Of a DNA stretch of 64,000 nucleotides, positions 23,211 to 31,843 are shown in pieces (position 1 is the first letter of the stretch; every line of letters begins with the position of its first letter). The position numbers were made by a program, and so were the translations under genes. Origin of the DNA: Variovorax sp. OV329 (lineage in GTDB: Bacteria > Pseudomonadota > Gammaproteobacteria > Burkholderiales > Burkholderiaceae_C); the NCBI RefSeq assembly GCF_900114785.1, contig NZ_FOUG01000005.1:365176-429175 (forward strand), read 5' to 3'. The notes under the pieces were generated by a model. That model saw nothing but the letters and a program-made list of their open reading frames with translations. It was not told the origin of the DNA and made no database searches.

Positions 23211-23819
23211 TCAACCGCGCTTGGAGATGACCTGGTCGACCAGGCCGTAGTCCTTGGCTTCGTCGGCGTTCAGGAAGTAGTCGCGCTCGGTGTCGCGGGC
23301 GATCTTTTCCAGCGGTTGGCCGGTGCGTTCGGCCAGGATGCGGTTCATCTGCTCGCGCGTCTTCAGGATGTCGCGGGCATGGATTTCGATGTCCGTGGCC
23401 TGGCCGCGGGTGCCGCCCAGCACCTGGTGGATCATGATCTTGGAGTTGGGTAGCGAGTAACGCTTGCCCTTTTCACCAGCCGCCAGCAGGAAGGCGCCCA
23501 TGCTGGCCGCGAAGCCGATGCACAGGGTGGACACGTCCGGCTTGATGAACTGCATGGTGTCGAAGATGGCCATGCCGGCGCTGACGCTGCCGCCCGGGGA
23601 ATTGATGTAGAAGTGGACGTCCTTGTCCGGGTTCTCGCTCTCCAGGAAGAGCAGCTGAGCCACCACCAGGTTGGCGGTCTGGTCGTTGACCTCGCCGACC
23701 AGGAAGATCACGCGCTCCTTGAGGAGGCGCGAGTAGATGTCGTACGACCGCTCGCCGCGGCCCGACTGCTCGATGACCATCGGGACCATGCCCAGGGCCT
23801 TGGTGTCTAGTGCGCTCAT
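23211..23819 (-). CDS. clpP: ATP-dependent Clp protease proteolytic subunit
   Basis: A 202-residue serine peptidase that forms the double-ring chamber used by ClpX and ClpA. The catalytic serine is in [16 protein letters not shown], the histidine in IMIHQVLGG, and the aspartate lies in the following [10 protein letters not shown] region. [19 protein letters not shown] is the family signature. The ATG at 23819 ([13 protein letters not shown]) is preferred over an extension that would overlap the terminator after tig. It lies between tig and clpX on the same strand. Confidence 0.97.
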   Translation of the reverse strand: MSALDTKALGMVPMVIEQSGRGERSYDIYSRLLKERVIFLVGEVNDQTANLVVAQLLFLESENPDKDVHFYINSPGGSVSAGMAIFDTMQFIKPDVSTLCIGFAASMGAFLLAAGEKGKRYSLPNSKIMIHQVLGGTRGQATDIEIHARDILKTREQMNRILAERTGQPLEKIARDTERDYFLNADEAKDYGLVDQVISKRG

Positions 23820-23851
23820 GTGATTGCTCCGAAAGAGGTTCCTACTGTACT

Positions 23852-23896
23852 CAAAACAAAATGGGGCCCGTGCGCCGAAGCACAAGCCCCATTTTC
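23852..23896 (-). terminator. Intrinsic terminator after tig, overlapping the clpP promoter region
   Basis: On the minus strand AATGGGGC...GCCCCATT forms a stem followed by TTGTTTTG. The right arm also reads CCCCATTT, the -10 of sigma-32 promoters, with CTTG 16 bp upstream, so the element may double as a heat-shock promoter for clpP. Confidence 0.65.
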
Positions 23897-23919
23897 GAAT
23901 GAGGGACAGTAACGGGCGA

Positions 23920-25233
23920 TCAGCCCTGCTGCGCCATCAGTTCGTCGAAGGAAACGGCCTTCTCTTCCACCTTGGCCTTGGACAGCACGAAGTCGGTCAC
24001 GTTGTTCTCGATGACGACGGCCTCGACTTCGGCCAGGCGGTTGGCGTCGCTGAAGTACCAGCGCACCACGTCGGCCGGCTTCTCGTAGCTGGCGGCCAAT
24101 TCGTCCACGTGGGCCTTGATCTGCTCGGGCTTGGCCTGCAGTTCGTTGGCACGCACCAGCTCGGCCACCACCAGGCCCAGGCGCACGCGGCGCTCGGCTT
24201 GCGGGCGGAACACCTCGTCGGGGATCGGGGCCTTGTCGGCGTCCTTGATGCCGCGCTGCTTGAGCTCGGCGCGGGCGCCTTCCACCATGCGGTCCACTTC
24301 GGACTGCACGCTGGCGTTGGGCAGGTCGAGTTCGGCGTTGGCCACCAGCGCGTCCATGACGGCGTTCTTGTTGCGCGCCAGCAGGCGGAACTTGACTTCG
24401 CGCTCCAGGTTCTTCTTGATGTCGGCGCGCAGGCCTTCGACCGTGGCGTCGGCGATGCCCAGCGACTTGGCCAGGGCCTCGTTCACTTCGGGCAGGTTGC
24501 CGGCTTCCAGTTTCTTCACGGTGACCATGAAGTCGGCCTGCTTGCCGGCCACGTCCTTGCCGTGGTAGTCGGCCGGGAAGGACAACGGGAAGGTGCGGCT
24601 GTCGCCCACTTTCAGGCCGCGCACGGCGTCCTCAAATTCCTTGAGCATCTGGCCTTCGCCGACGATGAACTGGAAGTCGTCGGCCTTGCCGCCCTGGAAG
24701 GGCTCGCCGTCGATCTTGCCTTCGAAGTCGACGGTGACGCGGTCGCCGTCCTGCGCTTGCGCATCAGCCGGGCGCTGCGCGAAGGTACGGCGCTGCTTGC
24801 GCAGGATGTCGACGGTCTTGTCGATGGCCTCGTCGGTCACGTCGGCGGTCAGCTTCTCGACCGAAGCGCCGGACAGGTCGTTGATCTTGACCTCGGGGAA
24901 CACCTCGAACACGGCGTCGAAGGCCATCTCGCCCTCGGGCGCGTTTTCCTTCTCGGTGATGCGGGGCTGGCCTGCCACGCGCAGCTTGGCCTCGTTGGCG
25001 GCCTGGGAGAAAGCCTGGCCGACCTTGTCGTTCATGACCTCGTAGTGCACCGAGTAGCCGTAGCGCTGGGCCACGACGGTCATCGGCACCTTGCCGGGAC
25101 GGAAACCGTCCATCTTCACGGTGCGCGCCAGCTTCTTGAGGCGCGAGTCCACTTCGGACTGGATGACGCCGACGGGCAAGGTCAGCGTGATCTTGCGTTC
25201 GAGCTTCTCGAGGGTTTCAACGTTCACGGTCAT
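23920..25233 (-). CDS. tig: Trigger factor
   Basis: A 437-residue ribosome-associated chaperone with peptidyl-prolyl isomerase activity. The N-terminal ribosome-binding domain includes the signature near [12 protein letters not shown] (residues ~45-56). The FKBP-type domain is centred on [17 protein letters not shown] (~160-176), and the C-terminal helical chaperone domain runs to the end. Length is typical. The start [13 protein letters not shown] is family-standard. It heads tig-clpP-clpX-lon, with tRNA-Leu(UAG) directly upstream on the same strand. Confidence 0.97.
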   Translation of the reverse strand: MTVNVETLEKLERKITLTLPVGVIQSEVDSRLKKLARTVKMDGFRPGKVPMTVVAQRYGYSVHYEVMNDKVGQAFSQAANEAKLRVAGQPRITEKENAPEGEMAFDAVFEVFPEVKINDLSGASVEKLTADVTDEAIDKTVDILRKQRRTFAQRPADAQAQDGDRVTVDFEGKIDGEPFQGGKADDFQFIVGEGQMLKEFEDAVRGLKVGDSRTFPLSFPADYHGKDVAGKQADFMVTVKKLEAGNLPEVNEALAKSLGIADATVEGLRADIKKNLEREVKFRLLARNKNAVMDALVANAELDLPNASVQSEVDRMVEGARAELKQRGIKDADKAPIPDEVFRPQAERRVRLGLVVAELVRANELQAKPEQIKAHVDELAASYEKPADVVRWYFSDANRLAEVEAVVIENNVTDFVLSKAKVEEKAVSFDELMAQQG

Positions 25234-25264
25234 TTGGCTTTTCCTTGTGAGGGGTGTTCTGTAC

Positions 25265-25351
25265 TGGTGCGCGGGGCCGGACTCGAACCGGCACGCTCTT
25301 GCGAGCGTCAGGACCTAAACCTGGTGCGTCTACCAATTTCGCCACCCGCGC
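25265..25351 (-). tRNA. tRNA-Leu (UAG)
   Basis: Acceptor GCGCGGG/CCCGCGC, discriminator A and encoded CCA. The anticodon loop TTTAGGT gives UAG. A long variable arm (CGCTCGCAAGAGCG) marks it as a class II leucine tRNA. Confidence 0.95.
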
Positions 25352-25433
25352 TTGTCTGCAAGTACAGAAATTCTTCAGGTGCGAGCGACTTCCCTGGGAA
25401 AAGCCGCCCGCGAAATTGGCAACCGCCTATTTT

Positions 25434-25458
25434 AATCGGCTTTGGGGCCGATTCTTTT
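25434..25458 (+). terminator. Hairpin with T-tract between the RND gene and tRNA-Leu
   Basis: AATCGGC-N6-GCCGATT followed by CTTTTGGG on the plus strand. It lies in the 136-bp gap after the minus-strand RND gene. The T-tract favours the plus direction, where no gene is known upstream, so its role is unclear. Confidence 0.35.
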
Positions 25459-25487
25459 GGGGTTGCCTCAGGTCGGCGTTGAATGCG

Positions 25488-28400
25488 TCACGCGTGCGCT
25501 GGATGGCCCTCGTCCGGATGGGCCTTGCCCTTTGGAATTCCGGGCGTGTCGCGCTTGACGCGGAACCAGGCGGCGTACATGGCCGGCAGCGCCAACAGCG
25601 TCAGCACGGTGGCCACGACCAGGCCGCCCATGATGGACACCGCCATGGGGCCCCAGAACACGCTGCGTGACAGCGGCACCATGGCCAGCACCGCAGCCGC
25701 GGCGGTCAGCACGATCGGCCGCAGACGCCGCACCGCCGACTCGACGATCGCGTCCCAGGCCGGCACGCCGGCGGCGCGATCCATCTCGATCTGGTCGATC
25801 AGGATCACCGAGTTGCGCTGGATCATGCCGCCCAGGGCGATCACGCCCAGCAGCGCCACGAAGCCGAAGGGCCGGTTCGAGAGCATCAGCGCAGCCGCCA
25901 CGCCGGCGATCCCCAGCGGGCCGGTGATGAACACCAGCATGGCACGGCTGAAGCTGTGCAGCTGCAGCATGAGCAGCGTGAAGATGATGAAGAGCATCAC
26001 CGGCACCCCCGTCACGATGGAGGACGAGCCCTTGCTGCTTTCCTCCACCGCGCCCGCCACCTGGATGCGGTAGCCGGCGCCGCCGTCGTCCTGCCACTTG
26101 GCCTCCAGGTCGCGCAGGCCGGGCAGCAGCTGCTGCGTGACGGTGGCGCCCTGCAGCCCCTCGACGATGTCGCCCTGCACGGTGATGGCGTAGTTTCGGC
26201 CCTCGCGCCACATCACGCCCGGCTCCCAGCTGAACACCGGCTTGGCGATCTGCGACAGCGGAATGGAGCGGCCCGAGGTCGTGGGCAGGTAGGCGTTGCC
26301 CAGGTCCGAGATGGCTTCGCGCTCGTCCGGCGACTGGCGCAGCACGATGTCGATCAGCTTGTCGTTCTCGCGGAACTGGCCCACGTTGGTGCCGGTGAAC
26401 ATGGTGCGCGAGGCCTGCGCGATGGCCTGGCTGCTCACGCCCAGGGCGCGTGCCTTGGCCTGGTCGACTTCCAGGCGGATCACCTTGACCGACTCGTTCC
26501 AGTTGTCGTTGACGCCGCGCATGTTCGGGTTGGCGCGCATCTTCTCCTTCACCTCGTCGGCGTAGGCGCGCAACTGCACCGGGTCGCTGCCCAGCACGCG
26601 GAACTGCACCGGATAGGGCACCGGCGGGCCGTTGGGCAGCAGCTTCACGCGGCCGCGGACTTCCGGAAACTCCTCGGCCAGCAAGCCGGGGAACAGCACC
26701 CGCAGCCGCTCGCGCTCACGCACGCTTTCGCTCAGCACGATGAACTGCGACACGTTCGTCTGCGGGAACACCTGGTCCAGCGGCAGGTAGAAGCGCGGCA
26801 CGCCCGAGCCCACCCAGGTGCTCACCGTCTTCACGCCGGGCTCCTTCATCAGGCGCTGCTCGATGCGGCGGGTCACCTCTTCGTTCGCGGCGAAGGAGGT
26901 GCCCTCGGGGAACCACACGTCCACCAGGATCTCGTTGCGGCTGGAGTCGGGGAAGAACTGCTGCTGCACCTTGCCCATGCCCACGACGCCCAGCGCGAAG
27001 ATCAAGATGGTGGCCGCGATGGTGATCCAGCGATGCTGCACGCACCAGTTCACCGTGGCCCTGAAGCCGTTGTAGAAGGGCGTGTCGAACAGCTCGTGCG
27101 GCGGCGCATCGGGGTCGTGCGGCTTGACCTTGAGCAGCAGCGTGCCCAGGTAGGGCACGAAGTACACCGACACCAGCCAGGACAGCACCAGCGCGATCAC
27201 CGTCACGAAGAAGATCGCGAAGGTGTATTCGCCCACCGTGGACTTGGCCAGGCCGATGGGCAGGAAGCCCGCGGCGGTGATGAGCGTGCCCGTGAGCATG
27301 GGCTTGGCCGTCACGTCGTAGGCGAAGGTGGCGGCACGCACCTTGTCGTAGCCCTCCTCCATCTTCCGCACCATCATCTCCACGGCGATGATGGCGTCGT
27401 CCACCAGCAGGCCCAGTGCGATGATCAGCGAGCCCAGCGATATCTTGTGCAGGCCGATGCCGAAGTAGTTCATGGCCAGGAAGGTCACGGCCAGCACCAG
27501 CGGAATGGTGATGGCCACCACCAGGCCTGGGCGCACGTCCACGTACCAGCCGAAGCGCCCGCCCTTGTGCAGGCCCAGCGCGATGAAGCTGACGGCCAGC
27601 ACGATCACCACCGCCTCGATCAGCACGCGCACGAACTCGTTGACCGAGGTGGCCACCGCCACCGGCTGGTCCTGCACCTGCGCCAGGCGCATTCCCGCCG
27701 GCAGGTGGCGGCCGATCTCGTCGGTGGCCGCGCGCAGCGACTTGCCCAGGGCGATGATGTCGCCTCCCTTGGTCATGGACACGCCCAGCCCGATCACGTC
27801 GTGGCCCTGGTGGCGCACCTTGACGCTGGGCGGATCGACGTAGCCGCGGTGAACCTCGGCGATGTCGCCCAGGCGCAGCTGGTTGCCCGAGCTGCCGCGG
27901 ATGGGCATGGCGCGCAATTGCTCCACGTCGGAGAACTGGCCGGCCACGCGCACCTGCACCACGTCCTGCGGCGACTGGATGGTGCCGGCGCTTTCCACCG
28001 CGTTCTGCATGCCCAGCTGCTGCAGCACGGCGTTGAAATCCAGGCCCAGCTGCGCCAGGCGCTTCTGCGAGATCTCGATGTAGACCTTCTCGTCCTGCAC
28101 GCCGAACTGCTCGACCTTGGCCACGTACTTCACGCGCAGCAGCTGCTGGCGCACGTCGTCGGCTACCGCCTTCACCTCGGCGGGCGAGAAGCCGTCGGCC
28201 TCCAGCGCGTAGATGACGCCGTAGACGTCGCCGAACTCGTCGTTGAAGAAAGGCCCCTGGATGCCCGAGGGCAGCGTGAAGCGCATGTCGCCGATCTTCT
28301 TGCGCACCGCATACCAGACGTCGGGCACCTCGCTGGGCCGCGAGTAGTCCTTGATCTGGAAGATGATCTGCGACTCGCCCGGCTTGGAGTAGCTGCGGAT

Positions 28401-28682
28401 GATGTCGGCGTAGGGCACTTCCTGGAGCGTGCGCTCGATCTTGTCGGTGACCTGCTCGGCCACCTGCTGCGCGGTGGCGCCGGGCCAGTAGGTGCGGACC
28501 ACCATGGCGCGGAAGGTGAAGGGCGGGTCCTCGTCCTGCCCCAGCTGGAAGTACGAGGCGAAGCCCAGCAGCATCAGCACCACCATGAGGTAGCGCGTCA
28601 GCGGCTCGTGCTCGAGCGCCCAGCGGGAGAGATTGAAGCCCTTCTTCTGCGGCTCGGTCGCGGTGGCGTTTTCGGACGTCAT
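25488..28682 (-). CDS. RND-family efflux permease
   Basis: A 1064-residue inner-membrane proton-driven efflux pump of the hydrophobe/amphiphile efflux class. An N-terminal cytoplasmic tail leads to the first transmembrane helix (YLMVVLMLLGFASYF), followed by DEDPPF, typical of the MexK/VexF-like branch. Twelve transmembrane helices alternate with two large periplasmic loops. The central helix-4 region ALGLLVDDAIIAVEMM carries the paired aspartates of the proton relay. The adaptor gene is 13 bp upstream. No outer-membrane channel gene is attached, so an unlinked TolC-type channel is expected. The exported compound is unknown. Confidence 0.92.
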   Translation of the reverse strand: MTSENATATEPQKKGFNLSRWALEHEPLTRYLMVVLMLLGFASYFQLGQDEDPPFTFRAMVVRTYWPGATAQQVAEQVTDKIERTLQEVPYADIIRSYSKPGESQIIFQIKDYSRPSEVPDVWYAVRKKIGDMRFTLPSGIQGPFFNDEFGDVYGVIYALEADGFSPAEVKAVADDVRQQLLRVKYVAKVEQFGVQDEKVYIEISQKRLAQLGLDFNAVLQQLGMQNAVESAGTIQSPQDVVQVRVAGQFSDVEQLRAMPIRGSSGNQLRLGDIAEVHRGYVDPPSVKVRHQGHDVIGLGVSMTKGGDIIALGKSLRAATDEIGRHLPAGMRLAQVQDQPVAVATSVNEFVRVLIEAVVIVLAVSFIALGLHKGGRFGWYVDVRPGLVVAITIPLVLAVTFLAMNYFGIGLHKISLGSLIIALGLLVDDAIIAVEMMVRKMEEGYDKVRAATFAYDVTAKPMLTGTLITAAGFLPIGLAKSTVGEYTFAIFFVTVIALVLSWLVSVYFVPYLGTLLLKVKPHDPDAPPHELFDTPFYNGFRATVNWCVQHRWITIAATILIFALGVVGMGKVQQQFFPDSSRNEILVDVWFPEGTSFAANEEVTRRIEQRLMKEPGVKTVSTWVGSGVPRFYLPLDQVFPQTNVSQFIVLSESVRERERLRVLFPGLLAEEFPEVRGRVKLLPNGPPVPYPVQFRVLGSDPVQLRAYADEVKEKMRANPNMRGVNDNWNESVKVIRLEVDQAKARALGVSSQAIAQASRTMFTGTNVGQFRENDKLIDIVLRQSPDEREAISDLGNAYLPTTSGRSIPLSQIAKPVFSWEPGVMWREGRNYAITVQGDIVEGLQGATVTQQLLPGLRDLEAKWQDDGGAGYRIQVAGAVEESSKGSSSIVTGVPVMLFIIFTLLMLQLHSFSRAMLVFITGPLGIAGVAAALMLSNRPFGFVALLGVIALGGMIQRNSVILIDQIEMDRAAGVPAWDAIVESAVRRLRPIVLTAAAAVLAMVPLSRSVFWGPMAVSIMGGLVVATVLTLLALPAMYAAWFRVKRDTPGIPKGKAHPDEGHPAHA

Positions 28683-28695
28683 CGTGGCGGCCTCT

Positions 28696-29874
28696 TCAGC
28701 GTTGGGTGGCGGCGGAGGCGGTGCCGGCGGGCGCGGCCTGCGGCGTTGCCGCGGTGGCCGGCTCGGGCTTGCTGTACTTGTCGTGGTAGATGCTCACCTT
28801 CTGCCCCGGCGAGAGCACGTGCACCCCGGCCGACACCACCAGCATGCCGGGCGTGACGCCCGCGGCGATCACCGCCTCGTTGCCGTCGGCTGTGGCCACC
28901 TGCACGGGCTGCGAACGCACCGTCATGCTGGTCTTGTCGAGCACCCAGACCGCCGTGCCCTGCCCTTCGCGCCGCAAGGCGCTGGTGGGCAGCTTGATCA
29001 CGGGCGTGCCCACGTGCGAGAGCGCCTTCGGCTGCGCATACACGGTGGCACCCAGGGGCGGCGCACTGGCAGCGTCGACGGCCACCTTCACGGTGTAGGT
29101 GCGGGTCACGGCATCGGCCGCGGCGGCCACTTCACGCACCGTGCCTTCCATGGGCTGCCCGTTGTCCGCCCAGCTGCGGATGCTCACCGGCGAGCCGGGC
29201 TTGACCAGCGAGGCGCGGTCCTCGGGCACCGCGAACACCACGTCGCGCGCGCCGTCGTTGGCGATGCGGACCACCGGCGTGCCGGCGCTCACCACCTGGC
29301 CGGGCTCGGCTTCGACAGCGGTGACGATGCCCGCCACGTCGGCCACCAGGTTGGTGTAGCGGGCCTGGTTGCCCTGCGAGGCCACCTGCGCCTGCGCCTG
29401 CTCGAACTGCGCCTGCGCGGACTTGAAGGTGCTCTCGCGGCGCTGCAGCTCGGCCTCGCTGATGAAGTTCTGGGCGCGCAGGCCCTGGTAGCGCTTGAGG
29501 TCGGCCGCCGCGAGGTCGCGGTTGGTCAGCGCGGCATTGGATTGCGCGCGGGCAGCCTCGGCGGCGAGCTGGTAGTCCTTGGGGTCGAGCTGGGCGAGCA
29601 CCGCGCCCGGCTGCACATGCTGGCCCACCTCGGCCTGGCGGTGCGTGATCTTGCCGGCCACGCGGAATCCCAGCCGGCTTTCGACGCGGGCCTTGACCTC
29701 GCCCGCGTACTCGACGGCCGACCCGAAGGAGCCGCTGCCCACCTCCATCACCTTCACCGCGCGGATGGGTTCGGGCGGCGGCGGCGCCTGCTTGCAGGCG
29801 GCGAGGCTGCCGGCCACGAGGAGCACGGCGCCTGCGGTGCGGACAAGGTGGACGAAGGTGGTCGGCTCGGTCAT
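28696..29874 (-). CDS. RND efflux periplasmic adaptor lipoprotein
   Basis: A 392-residue membrane-fusion protein. The signal peptide ends in a lipobox (AGSLAAC, Cys27), so it is anchored to the inner membrane by lipid. The order is a short Pro-rich stretch, a lipoyl half-motif (ESRLGFRVAGKITHRQAEVGQ), a helical hairpin (about residues 95-170), the second lipoyl half (VAGIVTAVEAEPGQVVSAG), then beta-barrel and membrane-proximal domains. It pairs with the RND permease 13 bp downstream. Two perfect palindromes just upstream are candidate operators for an unlinked repressor, since none is adjacent. Confidence 0.92.
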   Translation of the reverse strand: MTEPTTFVHLVRTAGAVLLVAGSLAACKQAPPPPEPIRAVKVMEVGSGSFGSAVEYAGEVKARVESRLGFRVAGKITHRQAEVGQHVQPGAVLAQLDPKDYQLAAEAARAQSNAALTNRDLAAADLKRYQGLRAQNFISEAELQRRESTFKSAQAQFEQAQAQVASQGNQARYTNLVADVAGIVTAVEAEPGQVVSAGTPVVRIANDGARDVVFAVPEDRASLVKPGSPVSIRSWADNGQPMEGTVREVAAAADAVTRTYTVKVAVDAASAPPLGATVYAQPKALSHVGTPVIKLPTSALRREGQGTAVWVLDKTSMTVRSQPVQVATADGNEAVIAAGVTPGMLVVSAGVHVLSPGQKVSIYHDKYSKPEPATAATPQAAPAGTASAATQR

Positions 29875-29903
29875 GTAGGCACCTGAAGCGGGGATGGAAA
29901 AGG

Positions 29904-29953
29904 GTCATTAATGACCAACGGGTTAGTAATCTAGGGTAAACACGAATTCGTGT
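29904..29953. promoter_or_regulatory. Two palindromic operator candidates between efflux and squalene genes
   Basis: GTCATTAATGAC (29904-29915) and ACACGAATTCGTGT (29940-29953) are perfect palindromes 24 bp apart in the 117-bp gap between the divergent efflux adaptor and hpnC. The surrounding sequence is AT-rich compared with the genes. They look like TetR/MarR-type sites for control of one or both directions. Confidence 0.5.
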
Positions 29954-29991
29954 CAACGCGAACGCGAAAGGCAAGTGCGCCCTGCCCCACA

Positions 29992-30900
29992 ATGCGCGGC
30001 GTGCCGGCCTCCCCACCCCCCAACCCTTCCGCTTCGCAGCCCGCCGTTGCCGGGCAGCACTACGAGAACTTCCCGGTCGCGTCCTGGCTGTGCCCGCCGC
30101 ACCTGCGCGCGCCCATCGGCGTCATCTATGCCTTCGCGCGCACGGCGGACGACATCGCCGACGAGGGCGACGCCAGCCCGGACGAGCGACTGGAACAGCT
30201 GCGCGCCTACCGCGCCGACCTCGCGTCGGCGGCACGTGGCGAGGCCTTCTCCGACCAATGGCCCAAGGTGTTCGGACCGGTGGCCTGGGCGATGGCGAAC
30301 CACGCCCTGCCCGAAGAGCCTATGGCCGACCTGCTGTCGGCCTTCTCGCAGGACATCGAGATGACGCGCGATGGCGCCAGCTACCCCGGCCGCACCGAAC
30401 TGCTGGACTACTGCCGCCGTTCCGCCAACCCGATCGGCCGGCTTCTGCTGCACCTGTACGAGGTGCGCGATGACAAGGCCAGGCGACAAAGCGACGCCAT
30501 CTGTTCCGCCCTGCAGCTGATCAACTTCTGGCAGGACATCAGCGTGGACCTGCCGCGCCACCGCCACTACCTGCCCGATGCGGACCTGGAGGCGCACGGC
30601 CTGGCCCGCGAGCAGCTCCAGGCCTTCCGCCCGCTGGGCGAGGCCCCGCCGCCAGCCATGGCCCTGCAGATGGTCCGGGAACTGGTGCGCTGGGCCCGCG
30701 CGCTCATGATGGAAGGCGCACCGCTGGTCCACCGCCTGCCTGGGCGCATGGGCTGGGAGCTGCGCTTCGTCGTGCAGGGCGGCCTGGCCATCCTCGACAA
30801 GATCGAGGCCCAGGGCTTCGACAGCTTCTCGCGCCGACCCAGTGTCGGCAAGGGCGACCTGCCGCGCATGGCGTGGAAGGCCCTGTGGATGCGCGGCTGA
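29992..30900 (+). CDS. hpnC: Squalene pathway synthase HpnC (hydroxysqualene synthase)
   Basis: A 302-residue trans-isoprenyl diphosphate synthase-like protein. Two Asp-rich motifs are present: YAFARTADDIADEGD (about residues 46-60) and LINFWQDISVDLPRHRHYLP (about 174-193), which bind Mg-diphosphate. In the HpnCDE route, HpnD makes presqualene diphosphate, HpnC converts it to hydroxysqualene and HpnE reduces that to squalene. The first ~20 residues are Pro/Ala-rich and the start is uncertain; ATG 29992 or GTG 30001 are possible. hpnD and hpnE follow. The segment NFPVASWLCPPHLRAPIGVIY is typical of HpnC. Confidence 0.92.
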   Translation: MRGVPASPPPNPSASQPAVAGQHYENFPVASWLCPPHLRAPIGVIYAFARTADDIADEGDASPDERLEQLRAYRADLASAARGEAFSDQWPKVFGPVAWAMANHALPEEPMADLLSAFSQDIEMTRDGASYPGRTELLDYCRRSANPIGRLLLHLYEVRDDKARRQSDAICSALQLINFWQDISVDLPRHRHYLPDADLEAHGLAREQLQAFRPLGEAPPPAMALQMVRELVRWARALMMEGAPLVHRLPGRMGWELRFVVQGGLAILDKIEAQGFDSFSRRPSVGKGDLPRMAWKALWMRG

Positions 30901-30972
30901 GGGGGCCGTGCGAATGAGGCACGCGCTATCCCCGACAATCGCCGGTCCAAAAGAAAAAGCCCGCGACCGTCG

Positions 30973-31824
30973 ATGTCTTCCACCAGTACTCCCGAGCAAT
31001 ACGTCCAGGACAAGGCCGCGGCTTCGGGCAGCAGCTTCTATTACGCCTTCCTCTTCCTGCCCAAGGAGCGCCGCGCCGCGATCACGGCCTTCTATGCCTT
31101 CTGCCGCGAGGTGGACGACGTGGTGGACGAGGTCAGCGACCCCGGCGTGGCCGCCACCAAGCTGGCCTGGTGGCAAAGCGAAGTGGCGCAGGCCTTCGCC
31201 GGCCAGCCGCACCATCCGGTGATGCTGGCGCTGATACCGCACGTGAAGGCCTTCGGCATCCAGGAGCGCCAGCTGCAGGACGTGATCCGCGGCTGCCAGA
31301 TGGACCTGGAGCAGACCCGCTACCTGGACTTTCCCGGCCTCGCGCGCTACTGCCACCTGGTGGCCGGCGTGGTGGGCGAAGTCGCGGCCGGCATCTTCGG
31401 GCAGACCCAGCCCGCCACCACCGAGTACGCACACAAGCTGGGGCTGGCCCTGCAGCTCACCAACGTGATCCGCGACGTGGGCGAAGACGCGCTGCGCGGC
31501 CGCATCTACCTGCCGGTGAACGAGCTGCAGCAGTTCGACGTGAAGGCGCACGAGATCCTCAACCGCGTGCATTCCGAACGCTTCGTGAAGCTGATGCGCT
31601 TCCAGGCCGAGCGCGCGCACCGCTGCTACGACGAGGCGCTGGCCTTGCTGCCCGCGGCCGACCGCCGCGCGCAGAAGCCGGGCCTGATGATGGCCAGCAT
31701 CTACCGCACCCTGCTGCGCGAGATCGAGCGCGACGACTTCCAGGTGCTCAACCAGCGCGTCAGCCTCACGCCGCTGCGCAAGCTCTGGCTGGCCTGGAAG
31801 GTGCAGGCCCTGGGGCGCCTGTGA
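30973..31824 (+). CDS. hpnD: Presqualene diphosphate synthase HpnD
   Basis: A 283-residue synthase that joins two farnesyl diphosphates to presqualene diphosphate. The first Asp-rich motif is FYAFCREVDDVVDEV (about residues 35-49) and the second is LTNVIRDVGEDALRGRIYLP (about 161-180). Early residues SGSSFYYAFLFLP are typical of squalene/phytoene synthases. It lies 72 bp after hpnC and 19 bp before hpnE. Squalene from this set normally feeds hopanoid synthesis by a squalene-hopene cyclase, which is not in the window. Phytoene synthase is the alternative, but the three-gene context argues for HpnD. Confidence 0.94.
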   Translation: MSSTSTPEQYVQDKAAASGSSFYYAFLFLPKERRAAITAFYAFCREVDDVVDEVSDPGVAATKLAWWQSEVAQAFAGQPHHPVMLALIPHVKAFGIQERQLQDVIRGCQMDLEQTRYLDFPGLARYCHLVAGVVGEVAAGIFGQTQPATTEYAHKLGLALQLTNVIRDVGEDALRGRIYLPVNELQQFDVKAHEILNRVHSERFVKLMRFQAERAHRCYDEALALLPAADRRAQKPGLMMASIYRTLLREIERDDFQVLNQRVSLTPLRKLWLAWKVQALGRL

Positions 31825-31843
31825 GCACCGAGGACGCCCGCCC

